From NCBI RefSeq assembly GCF_001953875.1, contig NZ_MQUR01000003.1:100614-164500 (forward strand): 63,887 nucleotides of DNA, written 5' to 3'. Shown here in pieces: positions 35,699 through 43,679 of this stretch. The position numbers were made by a program, and so were the translations under genes. How positions within the stretch are numbered: the first letter of the stretch is position 1; the number at the start of each line of letters is the position of its first letter. The DNA is from Streptomyces amritsarensis (GTDB lineage: Bacteria; Actinomycetota; Actinomycetes; Streptomycetales; Streptomycetaceae). The notes beneath the pieces were generated by a model. It searched no databases and was not told the origin of the DNA. It was given only the letters and a program-made list of their open reading frames with translations.

Positions 35699-36352
35699 AT
35701 GAAGCTACCCCTCACCATCCACCAAGCACGGCTCGGAGCCACGGAGTTCAAGGTCATCCGACCAGCCCGGCCCCTGGTCCACGCAGTGCTCATCGACCAC
35801 GATCGGCACCTGGACACCTACCTCGATCAGGACGCCGCCCAGCGAATCGGTGGGCTGTGGAAGCTCGCCGCCTCTTCACCGCGCTCGCTGGTCCACCTGC
35901 CGATGCGGGGGAACCGTGGCCCTTCCCGCGAGCTGCCAGAAGACGGCACACGGCAGCTTGATCTCGTGCTGCTGCACCACTCGCTCCAGTTCGCACCCTC
36001 ACGCTGGAAAGAAATACGAGGACGGCTCGGCCCAGGGCGTCCGCAGACCGTGACGCTGCCCGGTCCAGGACACACCCGCGAAGCCGTGATTGACCACGAG
36101 GCACGGCACTATCAGGAGAACCGGGATCTGTTCCACCAGCATCTCCACGCCGAGACCCTGTTCATGACCGGCAGCGCGAAGGTGTTCAGGGACACCGCCC
36201 GGCACTTCTTCGACGTCGCCCGCAACGGCCCCGGATACGTCCCCGCCCATCCGAGCCATCCGCACTTCTGCACCGAGCTCCACTCCAACGACGGCGTTCT
36301 CGGCGACGCGCGCGAGATCCACATCGAGTACTGCGACCAGTGGGACTCATAA
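35699..36352 (+). CDS. Hypothetical protein, 217 aa
   Basis: ATG with GGAGA seven bases upstream. Cytosolic, His-rich, with no signal or membrane helix. The N-terminal half (VHAVLIDHDRHLDTYLDQDAAQRIGGLWKLAA) and C-terminal half (DVARNGPGYVPAHPSHPHFCTELHSNDGVLGDAREIHIEYC) are both well conserved in style, and the frame has no breaks, so it may be active. The cluster of His/Asp/Glu/Cys near the C-terminus could bind metal. Family not recognised. It lies directly after the integrase remnant. Confidence 0.62.
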   Translation: MKLPLTIHQARLGATEFKVIRPARPLVHAVLIDHDRHLDTYLDQDAAQRIGGLWKLAASSPRSLVHLPMRGNRGPSRELPEDGTRQLDLVLLHHSLQFAPSRWKEIRGRLGPGRPQTVTLPGPGHTREAVIDHEARHYQENRDLFHQHLHAETLFMTGSAKVFRDTARHFFDVARNGPGYVPAHPSHPHFCTELHSNDGVLGDAREIHIEYCDQWDS

Positions 36353-36621
36353 CCCTGACCGACAAGACCCCGCCGACCATGACGTTCAACCATCACCTCC
36401 AGCATCTCGTCCAGAGGTTTCAGCCATCGGGCCACTCGATACGACCGGCGTCATCGAAAAATCTGTCGGCCGAACCATGCCGGTGATCGTCCACGAGCTG
36501 GAGTACCACGAGGCGATCGCCCGGCAGACCGAGACCGCCAACCCGCCCGGCCCCGCGGACGAGTCACCTCATGGGTCCGCCACGGCTGAGGCATCCGGAC
36601 AGTTGAAGCGTTGCCGTTTCG

Positions 36622-37179
36622 CTATGCGCCGGACGACAGCCGACCCGCGGCCTGCTCCCATGGCTGAGGCTCGACCACGTCGCCCCCGTCGACGGCGTCC
36701 TCCTCGAACCAGCCCGTCCCCGCGAGCCATGTCTCCAGCCACGCTGCGAGGCTGGCGGAGTCGAGGAACCAACACTCATCCCACGATCCGCCGCTATACG
36801 GGTTCGGCTCGAAGAGCAGGACCTGACCGTCCTCACCGAGACAATCCACGCCTGCATACATGCCACAGCCCCAGGTCAGGATCGGTACGACGCCTTCGGG
36901 CCACTCCGGGTGCTCCACTCCGACCGACGCCTCACGCCGCGTCAGGTATTCGCCAACGACGCTGGAGCCCGGACCAAGCAGTGGCAACAGTCGGTAGTCA
37001 GGGCCGAAGCCGCCGTCAGCAACCTCGCCATACAGGCGCGCAAGCAGGGGATGCAGCGCGAAGCCCAGCTGCCTCTCGGCCTCGGCGATCCGGGCATCGT
37101 CGACAGGTGCGGGAAGGTCCTTGCTGTCCGATGCGGCCCGAGTGGCAACGCGTTGCACGAGGTCATCTATGTCGGTCAT
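36622..37179 (-). CDS. SMI1/KNR4-family protein
   Basis: 185 residues. ARIAEAERQLGFALHPLLARLYGEVADGGFGPDYRLLPL is the SMI1/KNR4 (SUKH) opening. PEGVVPILTWGCGMYAGVDC and LASWLETWL-like (SLAAWLETWL) blocks complete the fold. SUKH proteins include immunity proteins to secreted or contact-dependent toxins; no toxin gene is visible here, so it may be an orphan immunity gene. ATG 37179 gives the expected N-terminus (MTDIDDLVQRV). Confidence 0.8.
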   Translation of the reverse strand: MTDIDDLVQRVATRAASDSKDLPAPVDDARIAEAERQLGFALHPLLARLYGEVADGGFGPDYRLLPLLGPGSSVVGEYLTRREASVGVEHPEWPEGVVPILTWGCGMYAGVDCLGEDGQVLLFEPNPYSGGSWDECWFLDSASLAAWLETWLAGTGWFEEDAVDGGDVVEPQPWEQAAGRLSSGA

Positions 37180-37771
37180 GGCCGTGATGCTGCCAGAGCC
37201 CACTGACATGTCGGCGCCGGCCCGCCGGGCTCGTGCTCACCCTCGGCTCGGCGGCGGCCGCGGTTTCGGTCGTCCTGCGGACCGACGGCACTGGGCCCCG
37301 ATCGGCATCCCCGTGGCCGTAGCCGCACCACCCGCAGCGGTCCGGTACCTGATGCTGGCCAACCAGCCCACGCTGCCCGTCCACACCGACACCGAGGACG
37401 CTCTGCGCACCGTCCGCCCGCTGGCGCGTCTGCAGGCCGGCGCCGGCCGTTACCGAGCCGCGCAAGCGGAAACGAGGGGTTGGACTGCGACGTATCACGG
37501 AGCCGCAGGTCAGGGGCGTATGAGGTCGCGGTTTGGGCAGCTGCGCTGGCTTTTCGGAGCGGTGCGTGCCACGCTCGAATCACTACCAGCCTGGTCTGGT
37601 GAGAGACCCCGCGCCACCGGCTGATCACCCCGTGTGGTCAATGGACGGTGCGGGTGGGCTCGCTCGGCTGTGCGCGGCACCGTATGCCGTGCACTTGACG
37701 GCCTTCTCCGCCCCGACAGCAGGGGAGCCGACCGTAAAGAGGCTCCGATCCCGAAACGGGGCGGCCACCGC
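37180..37771. other. Degraded sequence within island
   Basis: 592 bp between the SMI1-like gene and the STAS gene. Short protein-like stretches appear (GLVLTLGSAAAAVSVVLRTDG; PIGIPVAVAAPPAAVRYLMLANQPTLPV) but in different frames, interrupted by stops and with mixed codon use. No family was recognised; it looks like eroded coding sequence. Confidence 0.5.
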
Positions 37772-38092
37772 ATGAACCCCACCCTTGACCTCAGCGTTGC
37801 CGTGAGTACCGACCGGACGATCCTGACGGTGGGTGGCGAACTCGACATGGACACCGCGCCACACCTCGCCGACGCCGCCGACACCCTCGACCTACCCGGC
37901 CGGACCCTGGCCCTGGATCTGTCGGCCGTCACGTTCATCGACTCCTGCGGCCTCAACGCCCTCCTCGCCCTCCGGCACCGCGTCCACCTCACCGGCGGAA
38001 CGCTGGAACTCATCGGACTGTGCGAGCAGGCCCTCCACCTGCTGGACCTCACCGGCACCCGCGACCTCTTCACACTCCACGCCGCACCCTGA
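37772..38092 (+). CDS. STAS-domain anti-sigma factor antagonist
   Basis: 106 residues. LTVGGELDMDTAPHLADAADTL and LALDLSAVTFIDSCGLNALLALRHRV form the STAS fold of SpoIIAA/RsbV antagonists. The usual phosphorylation motif is D-S-S-G-L; here it is D-S-C-G-L, so the second serine, the one phosphorylated in SpoIIAA, is replaced by Cys. Either the neighbouring Ser is used, or the protein is locked in the unphosphorylated (active) state. It is followed by a broken gene for its presumed kinase partner. Confidence 0.85.
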   Translation: MNPTLDLSVAVSTDRTILTVGGELDMDTAPHLADAADTLDLPGRTLALDLSAVTFIDSCGLNALLALRHRVHLTGGTLELIGLCEQALHLLDLTGTRDLFTLHAAP

Positions 38093-38131
38093 ACCGCCCC
38101 CTCGGTCACTGCAGCCGCGACACCCCCCACC

Positions 38132-38472
38132 GTGTCGGCTGAGCCGCTCGCGGCGGGCAGACGGAATCTTTGGCAGCGCCTGGGGCAGGCGCTCCACATG
38201 AGGCCACGGTCAGGCAGGATGGGTCTCCCGGCCATGATGAACTGCGCGCAGGCCCGGGAGACCGCCCGCCACGTCCTCGTCGAACACGACGCACCCGAAG
38301 ATCCAACGCGATCCGGCACGCGGGCGGCGTCACCGGCTTCCACGTCACCGTCCGGGCCGGGCAAGTCGTGGTCGAGGTGTCCGACGGCTCGACGCTGCAG
38401 CCGCACCTGCGGCCGCCGTCCCCGCACACGCCCGGCGGCTTCGGATGGCGCGTGGTGAAAACCCTCACCGGT
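38132..38472 (+). pseudogene. Anti-sigma ATPase (RsbW-like), broken
   Basis: The first frame from GTG 38132 reads to NCAQARETARHVLVEHDAPED. Then, in another frame, SNAIRHAGGVTGFHVTVRAGQVVVEVSDGS...GGFGWRVVKTLTG appears. The N-box helix (normally ...ELVSNAxxH) has lost its first half with some 25 residues and the frame, so no functional HATPase can be made. The 3' end stops at a junction with the MFS fragment around 38470. Confidence 0.7.
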
Positions 38473-38583
38473 GACGGCGGCCGATCCCGTGATCTGGAGG
38501 GCCAGAAGGTTCTGCACCGTCAGCTGCATCCAGGTGCCCGCGTTGGACACGAAGTTCGCGACGGCCCGGTTGTTCCGTGGCGC
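38467..38583 (-). pseudogene. MFS transporter fragment
   Basis: About 39 codons on the reverse strand: NNRAVANFVSNAGTWMQLTV followed by QNLLALQITGSAAVTG. This matches the first membrane segment of EntS-type major facilitator transporters. A stop codon precedes it and the frame degenerates after it, so only an internal N-terminal piece survives, abutting the broken anti-sigma gene. Confidence 0.65.
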
Positions 38584-38715
38584 TTACCCGGCCCCAGGCG
38601 GGACACACACGGCGTCCGGGCCGCACGCGGGTGTAGAGGGCCCCCCGACGGGCAGACGCCGGGTCACGAAGAGGCGGCCCGAGCCGTCGCCTGGACCGCC
38701 GATCCGGGAGGAATG

Positions 38716-39174
38716 ATGGCCGTTCGACATCGACTGATCCACGCCGCACCCGACGAGGTGTGGGCCGTGCTCGCCGACGCCTCGCGCTACGCGGACTGGG
38801 TCGTCGGCACCAGCCGATCGCGCCCCGCCCACGGTCAGTGGCCGGCGGTCGGCTCGTCCCTCGAATACACCGTCCGGCTCGGACCGTGGTCGGCCTCCGG
38901 TACCACCGTCGTACGCAGGGTGGAGGCCCCGGCCGAACTGGAACTGGAAGTCAACAGCGGCCCCCTGGGAACGGCCAGGGTCGCGATCGAGGTCCGCTCC
39001 TGGGGCGAGGAGGCCCTCGTCATCGTCGACGAACATCCCCTACGGGGTCTCGGCGGCGCGCTGCACAACGCCGCGCTCGACGCCCTCCTCCAGCTACGGC
39101 ACCGAGAGATGCTCGCCACGCTCGCGAAGGTCGTCGAAGAAGCCGCGGGAGCGGGCGAGCACGTGAAGGCATGA
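38716..39174 (+). CDS. SRPBCC (polyketide cyclase/START-like) protein
   Basis: 152 residues. AVRHRLIHAAPDEVWAVLADASRYADWVVGTSRSRPAHG is the classic opening of SRPBCC lipid- or polyketide-binding proteins, followed by beta strands (LELEVNSGPLGTARVAIEV) and the C-terminal helix LDALLQLRHREMLATLAKVVEEA. Ligand unknown. GGGAGGA lies just before two consecutive ATG codons (38713, 38716). Intact, and near the right border of the island. Confidence 0.85.
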   Translation: MAVRHRLIHAAPDEVWAVLADASRYADWVVGTSRSRPAHGQWPAVGSSLEYTVRLGPWSASGTTVVRRVEAPAELELEVNSGPLGTARVAIEVRSWGEEALVIVDEHPLRGLGGALHNAALDALLQLRHREMLATLAKVVEEAAGAGEHVKA

Positions 39175-39230
39175 GGGACGGTCTGCGCGTACGCGCCGCG
39201 CCGTCGACCGCATCCGCCGGCCCCGGGCCG

Positions 39231-39494
39231 TCACGGGACGGCCCTCACCTGTTCGCGTCCCTCTCCTGCCCCTGCTCGGTGACTAGCCACATGGGCCAAG
39301 GCTCTGCCGTCGTCGACGGCGGCGGTCATCGGCCGCAACAGGTCCTCGACGTCGGCGGGAAGGGGGCCGAGGCCCTGCACCGTGAGCTGTTCCTCCAGCG
39401 CCCGGTCGTCGCCGTCCTCGCGCACGAACACCAGGAGCGGGAGGTCACCCGCCGGGGTCCCGCGGAAGCCGACGGTCTTGAAGGCCCACGGCAT
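39231..39494 (-). CDS. Hypothetical protein, 87 aa
   Basis: The frame MPWAFKTVGFRGTPAGDLPLLVFVREDGDDRALEEQLTVQGLGPLPADVEDLLRP has strong G/C third positions, so it looks genuine. The last 20 codons lose that bias. Cytosolic, no known domain. ATG 39494 has GAGGGGG at moderate distance; an in-frame ATG at 39521 is an alternative. Confidence 0.5.
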   Translation of the reverse strand: MPWAFKTVGFRGTPAGDLPLLVFVREDGDDRALEEQLTVQGLGPLPADVEDLLRPMTAAVDDGRALAHVASHRAGAGEGREQVRAVP

Positions 39495-39601
39495 ACGCCG
39501 CCACCCCCTCTTCCTCGTCAGCATCGCGCCCCGGGGCCGGCCCCGGCGTCGTCCGCCCGGCGGGCCGGGCCCGTGTCGGTGCCCGGCCATAGGCTGGCCG
39601 G

Positions 39602-40099
39602 ATGAGTGACAAGAGCCCCTCGCGGCCGCCGCTGGCCGTCTTCGACATCGACAACACCCTGGCCGACACCGCCCACCGCCAGCACTTCCTGGAGCGCCGT
39701 CCCAGGGACTGGGCCGGCTTCTTCGGGGCGGCGCCGGCCGATCCGCCGCTCGCGCGCGGGATCGCGCTGGCGGTGGAGAGCGCGGCCGACTGCGAGGTGG
39801 TGTATCTGACCGGGCGGCCCGAGCGGTGCCGGGCGGACACCGTGGAGTGGCTCACCCGGCACGGCCTGCCCGAGGGGCGGCTGTGGATGCGCGGCAACCA
39901 GGACCGGCGGCCGGCCAGGACGACCAAGCTGGAGGTGCTGGGCCGGATCGCGCGGGGCCGCCAGGTGCGCATGCTCGTCGACGACGACGAACTGGTCTGC
40001 CAGGCCGCGCGTGCGGCCGGTTTCCGGGTCGTCGTCGCCGACTGGGCGGCGGACGCCCCCGAGCTCATCGCCGGCCAGGAGGTCGAGGGCCGGACCTGA
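39602..40099 (+). CDS. HAD-family phosphatase (PNK 3'-phosphatase-like)
   Basis: 165 residues. The N-terminal DIDNTLADT is HAD motif I (nucleophile and acid Asp), YLTGRPE is motif II, and RMLVDDDELVCQAARAAG provides motif III/IV acids. Length and LTGR motif resemble the polynucleotide-kinase 3'-phosphatase-like group of HAD enzymes. The substrate could be a nucleotide or a small phosphate ester. ATG 39602 is the only sensible start. Confidence 0.85.
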   Translation: MSDKSPSRPPLAVFDIDNTLADTAHRQHFLERRPRDWAGFFGAAPADPPLARGIALAVESAADCEVVYLTGRPERCRADTVEWLTRHGLPEGRLWMRGNQDRRPARTTKLEVLGRIARGRQVRMLVDDDELVCQAARAAGFRVVVADWAADAPELIAGQEVEGRT

Positions 40100-40147
40100 G
40101 CGGCCCGGGGGCGGCCGGGACGGCCGGGACGGCCCGAGGGCGGCGCC

Positions 40148-40363
40148 TCAGTCGTCGCCCTCGAGCCGGAAGCCGACCTTCAGCCCCACCTGGTAGTGGG
40201 CGATCTCCCCGTTCTCGAGGTGGCCGCGGATCTGGACCACCTCGAACCAGTCCAGGTTCCGCACGGTCTGGCCCGCCCGTGCGATCCCGTTGCGAATGGC
40301 CTGATCGATGCCCTCTTGAGAGGTGCCGACGATCTCGGTCACCCGGTACGTGTGGTTGGACAT
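40148..40363 (-). CDS. Dodecin
   Basis: 71 residues. TYRVTEIVGTSQEGIDQAIRNGIARAGQTVRNLDWFEVVQIRGHLENGEIAHYQVGLKVGFRLE is full-length dodecin, including the Trp (DWFEV) that stacks with flavin. Dodecins assemble into hollow dodecamers that store or buffer flavins or CoA in the cytosol. GGGAGA precedes the ATG. Confidence 0.93.
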   Translation of the reverse strand: MSNHTYRVTEIVGTSQEGIDQAIRNGIARAGQTVRNLDWFEVVQIRGHLENGEIAHYQVGLKVGFRLEGDD

Positions 40364-40472
40364 GGAGTCTCCCGACAGTGGGTCGCTTTTGCCTGGTTCT
40401 AAGGTGCCCCAGTAAGTCCTCCTCCGCGAACTTTGCGCCAACAATCCCGAGCGAAAGACCCTTGACCGGCCT

Positions 40473-40488
40473 ATTGGTCTATGCCAAT
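40473..40488. promoter_or_regulatory. DasR-like (dre) operator
   Basis: ATTGGTCTATGCCAAT: inverted arms ATTGG and CCAAT around TCTATG, close to the remembered dre consensus (ACTGGTCTAGACCACT). A TTGACC -35-like box lies at 40462-40467 and CAATTT (40485-40490) could serve as -10, so binding would block the promoter of the solute-binding protein gene. Confidence 0.55.
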
Positions 40489-40527
40489 TTCGAGCCATCT
40501 GAGACCGAGCCCCAGAAGGTGACCCTC

Positions 40528-41790
40528 TTGAAGATGCGCTTCCTCGCCGTGTGCACGGCCCTCGCGGCCGCGACCGCCCTGACAGGCTGCGGCCAGTCGG
40601 CCGATCAGGCCGCAGGGCGGCAGAAGGTGACGCTCTGGCTGATGAAGGGCAGCGCCTCCGAGGACTTCATCGACCGGTTCACCGCGGCCTTCGAACAGGA
40701 GCACCCCGCCCTCGACCTGGACGTCAGGATCCAGGAGTGGACGGGCATCGGAGACAAGGTCAACGCCGTCCTGGACGGCACGAGCAAGGAGCCCGCCGAC
40801 GTCATCGAGGTCGGCAACACCCAGGTCGCGCAATACATCGAGACCGGAGGGCTTTCCGAGCTCACCCTCGAAGGGCTGCGCGAGTGGGGCAGCAAGGACT
40901 GGCTCAAGGGCCTCGCCGAGCCGGGAAGCATCAACGGCGCCCAGTACGGCATCCCCTGGTACGCCGCCAACCGCGTGGTCGTCTACAACAAGGACCTCTT
41001 CGCGAACGCCGGGATAAAGACCCCGCCCAAGAACCGCCAGGAGTGGATCCAGGCCACCCAGAAACTCGACAAGGGCGACCAGCAGGGCATCTACCTCGCG
41101 GGCCAGAACTGGTACGTCCTCGCCGGCTTCATCTGGGACGAAGGCGGGGAGCTCGCCGTCGAGACGGGCGGCAAGTGGGTCGGCACCCTCGACGACGACA
41201 AGGCCCTGGCCGGCATGGAGTTCTACAAGCAGCTCCAGGCCCTCGGCGACGGCCCCAAGGCCGCGGACGAGGAGACGCCCCCGCAGTCGGAGGTCTTCGC
41301 CCGCGGCCAGGTCGCCCAGATCATCGCCACGCCCGGCCAGGCCGCCGAGATCGAAGCGGCCAACCCCGTGCTGAAGGGCAAACTCGGCTTCTTCCCGATC
41401 CCCGGCAAGACCTCCGAGAAGGCGGGCTCCGTCTTCACCGGCGGCTCCGACCTGATCATCCCGGAGCGGACCGGGCACCGGAAGGGCGCCGTCGACGTGG
41501 TCACGGCCCTGGTCAGCGAGAAGTGGCAGACCGAACTCGCCCGCACGATGAGCTACGTACCGAACAAGACCACCCTCGCGCACGTCGTCGAGGGCAACGA
41601 GGGCGCCGCCAACATGGCCCCCGGCGCCGCCCAGGGCCGGGCCACCCCCACCTCGGCCCGCTGGGCCGAGGTCGAGGCGAAGAACCCGATCAAACCCTTC
41701 ATGACGGCCGTGCTCACCGGCCAGGACCCCAAGCAGGCCGCCCGCACGGCCTCCGCGGAGATCGGCCGGGTCCTCAGCTCCGACCGCTGA
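40528..41790 (+). CDS. ABC transporter sugar-type substrate-binding lipoprotein
   Basis: About 420 residues. Signal peptide with lipobox TALTGCG. The mature protein has KVTLWLMKGSASEDFIDRFTAAFEQEHP and NGAQYGIPWYAANRVVVYNKDLFANAG, typical of family 1 carbohydrate-binding proteins. It would capture a sugar or oligosaccharide outside the membrane, but no permease or ATPase gene is adjacent, so it must share a transporter encoded elsewhere. TTG 40528 has AAGGTGA at good spacing; ATG 40534 is the alternative start. The upstream DasR-like site suggests amino-sugar control. Confidence 0.9.
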   Translation: MKMRFLAVCTALAAATALTGCGQSADQAAGRQKVTLWLMKGSASEDFIDRFTAAFEQEHPALDLDVRIQEWTGIGDKVNAVLDGTSKEPADVIEVGNTQVAQYIETGGLSELTLEGLREWGSKDWLKGLAEPGSINGAQYGIPWYAANRVVVYNKDLFANAGIKTPPKNRQEWIQATQKLDKGDQQGIYLAGQNWYVLAGFIWDEGGELAVETGGKWVGTLDDDKALAGMEFYKQLQALGDGPKAADEETPPQSEVFARGQVAQIIATPGQAAEIEAANPVLKGKLGFFPIPGKTSEKAGSVFTGGSDLIIPERTGHRKGAVDVVTALVSEKWQTELARTMSYVPNKTTLAHVVEGNEGAANMAPGAAQGRATPTSARWAEVEAKNPIKPFMTAVLTGQDPKQAARTASAEIGRVLSSDR

Positions 41791-41946
41791 CCCCGAACCC
41801 GCCGCGCCGCGGTACCGGCGAGTTCGCCGTCCGCACACCCGCGGGCCGCAGAGCGGTCATGTCGAATCCAGCCGGTCACGGAAGAAGTAAAGGAGCCAGG
41901 CCACCACCTGCCGGCCTGGCCCTCCGTGTCCGGTTCAGGAGCCGCC

Positions 41947-42774
41947 ATGACCATCGCACCCCTGTCCCCGTCCCTCTCCACGGCCCCCGCCCCCGCCTCC
42001 CCCCTCCTCGCCCCCGCGCCCGCCCCCGCCAAGGCCGCCACCGCCGGCCCCCACTACCGCGTGCGCCTGGCCCGCGACGAGGACGAGGTACGGGCCGCAC
42101 AGCGCCTGCGCCACCAGGTCTTCGCCGGCGAGCTCGGCGCCCGCCTCGACGGCCCCGAGCCGGGCCTCGACGCCGACGCCTTCGACGCGTACTGCGACCA
42201 CCTCCTCGTCGTCGACGAGGCGGCCGAGCAGGTCGTCGGCACCTACCGGCTGCTGCCCCCGGAGCGCGCCGCCGTCGCGGGCCGCCTGTACTCCGAGGGC
42301 GAGTTCGACCTGTCCGCGCTCGCGCCCATCCGGCCCGACCTCGTCGAGGTCGGCCGCTCCTGCGTCCACCCCGACCACCGCAACGGCGCCGTCATCGCCC
42401 TCATCTGGGCGGGCCTCGCCCACTACATGGACCGCACCGGCCACAACTGGCTCGCCGGCTGCTGCTCGATACCCCTCGCCGACGGCGGCGTCCTCGCCGC
42501 CGCCACCCGCGAGCGCGCCCTGACCCGCAGCCCCGCACCCGAGGAGTACCGGGTCACCCCCCACATCCCCTGGAACCCGCAGGGCATCGCCTACCCCGAC
42601 CGCATGGAACTGCCGCCGCTGCTGCGCGGCTACCTGCGCCTGGGCGCCTGGGTCTGCGGCGAACCCGCCCTCGACGCCGAGTTCGGCTGCGCCGACCTGT
42701 ACGTACTGCTCTCCCTGCGCCGGACCAACCCGCGCTACCTCAAGCACTTCCGCTCGCTCATCCCGGGCGCATGA
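41947..42774 (+). CDS. OlsB-like N-acyltransferase (GNAT fold)
   Basis: 275 residues. A Pro/Ala-rich N-terminus precedes the acyltransferase domain: YRVRLARDEDEVRAAQRLRHQVFAGELGARLD, VVGTYRLLPPE, DLVEVGRSCVHPDHRNGAVIALIWAGLAHY and GCCSIPL. These are the marks of the ornithine-acyl-ACP N-acyltransferase (OlsB)/autoinducer-synthase-like group, which makes lyso-ornithine lipid from ornithine and a 3-hydroxyacyl-ACP. AGGAG lies six bases before the ATG. It overlaps the next gene (ATGA), a PlsC-type acyltransferase that would complete ornithine lipid. Confidence 0.83.
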   Translation: MTIAPLSPSLSTAPAPASPLLAPAPAPAKAATAGPHYRVRLARDEDEVRAAQRLRHQVFAGELGARLDGPEPGLDADAFDAYCDHLLVVDEAAEQVVGTYRLLPPERAAVAGRLYSEGEFDLSALAPIRPDLVEVGRSCVHPDHRNGAVIALIWAGLAHYMDRTGHNWLAGCCSIPLADGGVLAAATRERALTRSPAPEEYRVTPHIPWNPQGIAYPDRMELPPLLRGYLRLGAWVCGEPALDAEFGCADLYVLLSLRRTNPRYLKHFRSLIPGA

Positions 42775-43679
42775 GCGTCTGGCTGCCCACCTCGCCCTGC
42801 ACCCCCGAGGCCTGCGCCGGCCACGCGGGGCGCACCGCGAGCGTCCCGCACGCGGTGCTGCGGCTCGCCGCCGCCGCGGCCCTGATCCTGCTGGGCATCC
42901 TCGGCGCCCCGCCGGTCCGGCTGCTGCCGGCCGGCCCCCGGCAGGCGGTGGTGCGGGCCTGGTCGGCCGCACTGGTACGGGCCTTCGGCATACGGATCAC
43001 CGTGCACGGCAGCCCGGGCCGGCGCGGCGGCCGCCTGCTCGTCGCCAACCACATCTCCTGGCTCGACATCCCGCTCGTCGCCGCCGTCCTGCCCAGCCGG
43101 ATGCTGGCCAAGAGCGACATCCGGGCCTGGCCCGTCCTCGGCCGACTCGCCGGACAGGCCGGAACCCTGTTCATCGAGCGCGACCGGATCCGGGCGCTGC
43201 CCGCCACCGTCACCACGATGACCCGCGCACTCCTCGCCGGGGACCGGGTCGCCGTCTTCCCCGAGGGCTCCACCTGGTGCGGGCGCGCCCAAGGCGCCTT
43301 CCGCAGGGCCGCCTTCCAGTCCGCTCTGGACGCGCAGGTCCCCGTACAGCCCGTGCGCCTCGCCTACCTGGGAGCCGACGGAAGTCCGGCCGGGGCGCCC
43401 GCCTTCGTCGGGGACGACCCGCTCACCGCCTCGCTGTGGCGGATCGCCCGGGCCCGCGGGATCCGGGCAGAGATCACCCTGCTGCCGCGGATCCCGCCGG
43501 GCCGGTACACCGACCGGCGGGACCTCGCGGCCGCGGCCCGGCGGGCCGTGGCCGATCAGGACCGGCCCACCGGGCCGTCCGCGACCGACAGGGACACCGC
43601 GAAGCGGCCCGCCGCGTCCGTCCACCACTGGGTCAGCTCCAGCCCCGCCGCGGCCAGCTCCTTGCGCACACCCTCCTGA
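42771..43679 (+). CDS. 1-acylglycerol-3-phosphate-type O-acyltransferase (PlsC/OlsA)
   Basis: 302 residues. A membrane helix (about 26-48) is followed by the HX4D motif (NHISWLD) and FPEGSTW, the acyl-acceptor binding motif. Context with the OlsB-like gene suggests the OlsA step (lyso-ornithine lipid to ornithine lipid), though phospholipid synthesis is possible. The last 41 codons (from 43556) run antisense across the 3' end of egtD and read as an unusual Ser-rich tail, so the original stop may have been lost. Confidence 0.87.
   Translation: MSVWLPTSPCTPEACAGHAGRTASVPHAVLRLAAAAALILLGILGAPPVRLLPAGPRQAVVRAWSAALVRAFGIRITVHGSPGRRGGRLLVANHISWLDIPLVAAVLPSRMLAKSDIRAWPVLGRLAGQAGTLFIERDRIRALPATVTTMTRALLAGDRVAVFPEGSTWCGRAQGAFRRAAFQSALDAQVPVQPVRLAYLGADGSPAGAPAFVGDDPLTASLWRIARARGIRAEITLLPRIPPGRYTDRRDLAAAARRAVADQDRPTGPSATDRDTAKRPAASVHHWVSSSPAAASSLRTPS

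Noticed and set aside
37510..38550. 346-codon reverse-strand frame over the STAS and anti-sigma region
   Set aside because: Only its first 35 codons resemble protein (the MFS fragment); the rest is Arg/Ser-rich shadow of plus-strand genes.
33785..39200. att sites or a tRNA flanking the island
   Set aside because: No tRNA-like cloverleaf and no clear direct repeat of 15 bp or more was seen at the borders by eye; a computed repeat search would be needed.
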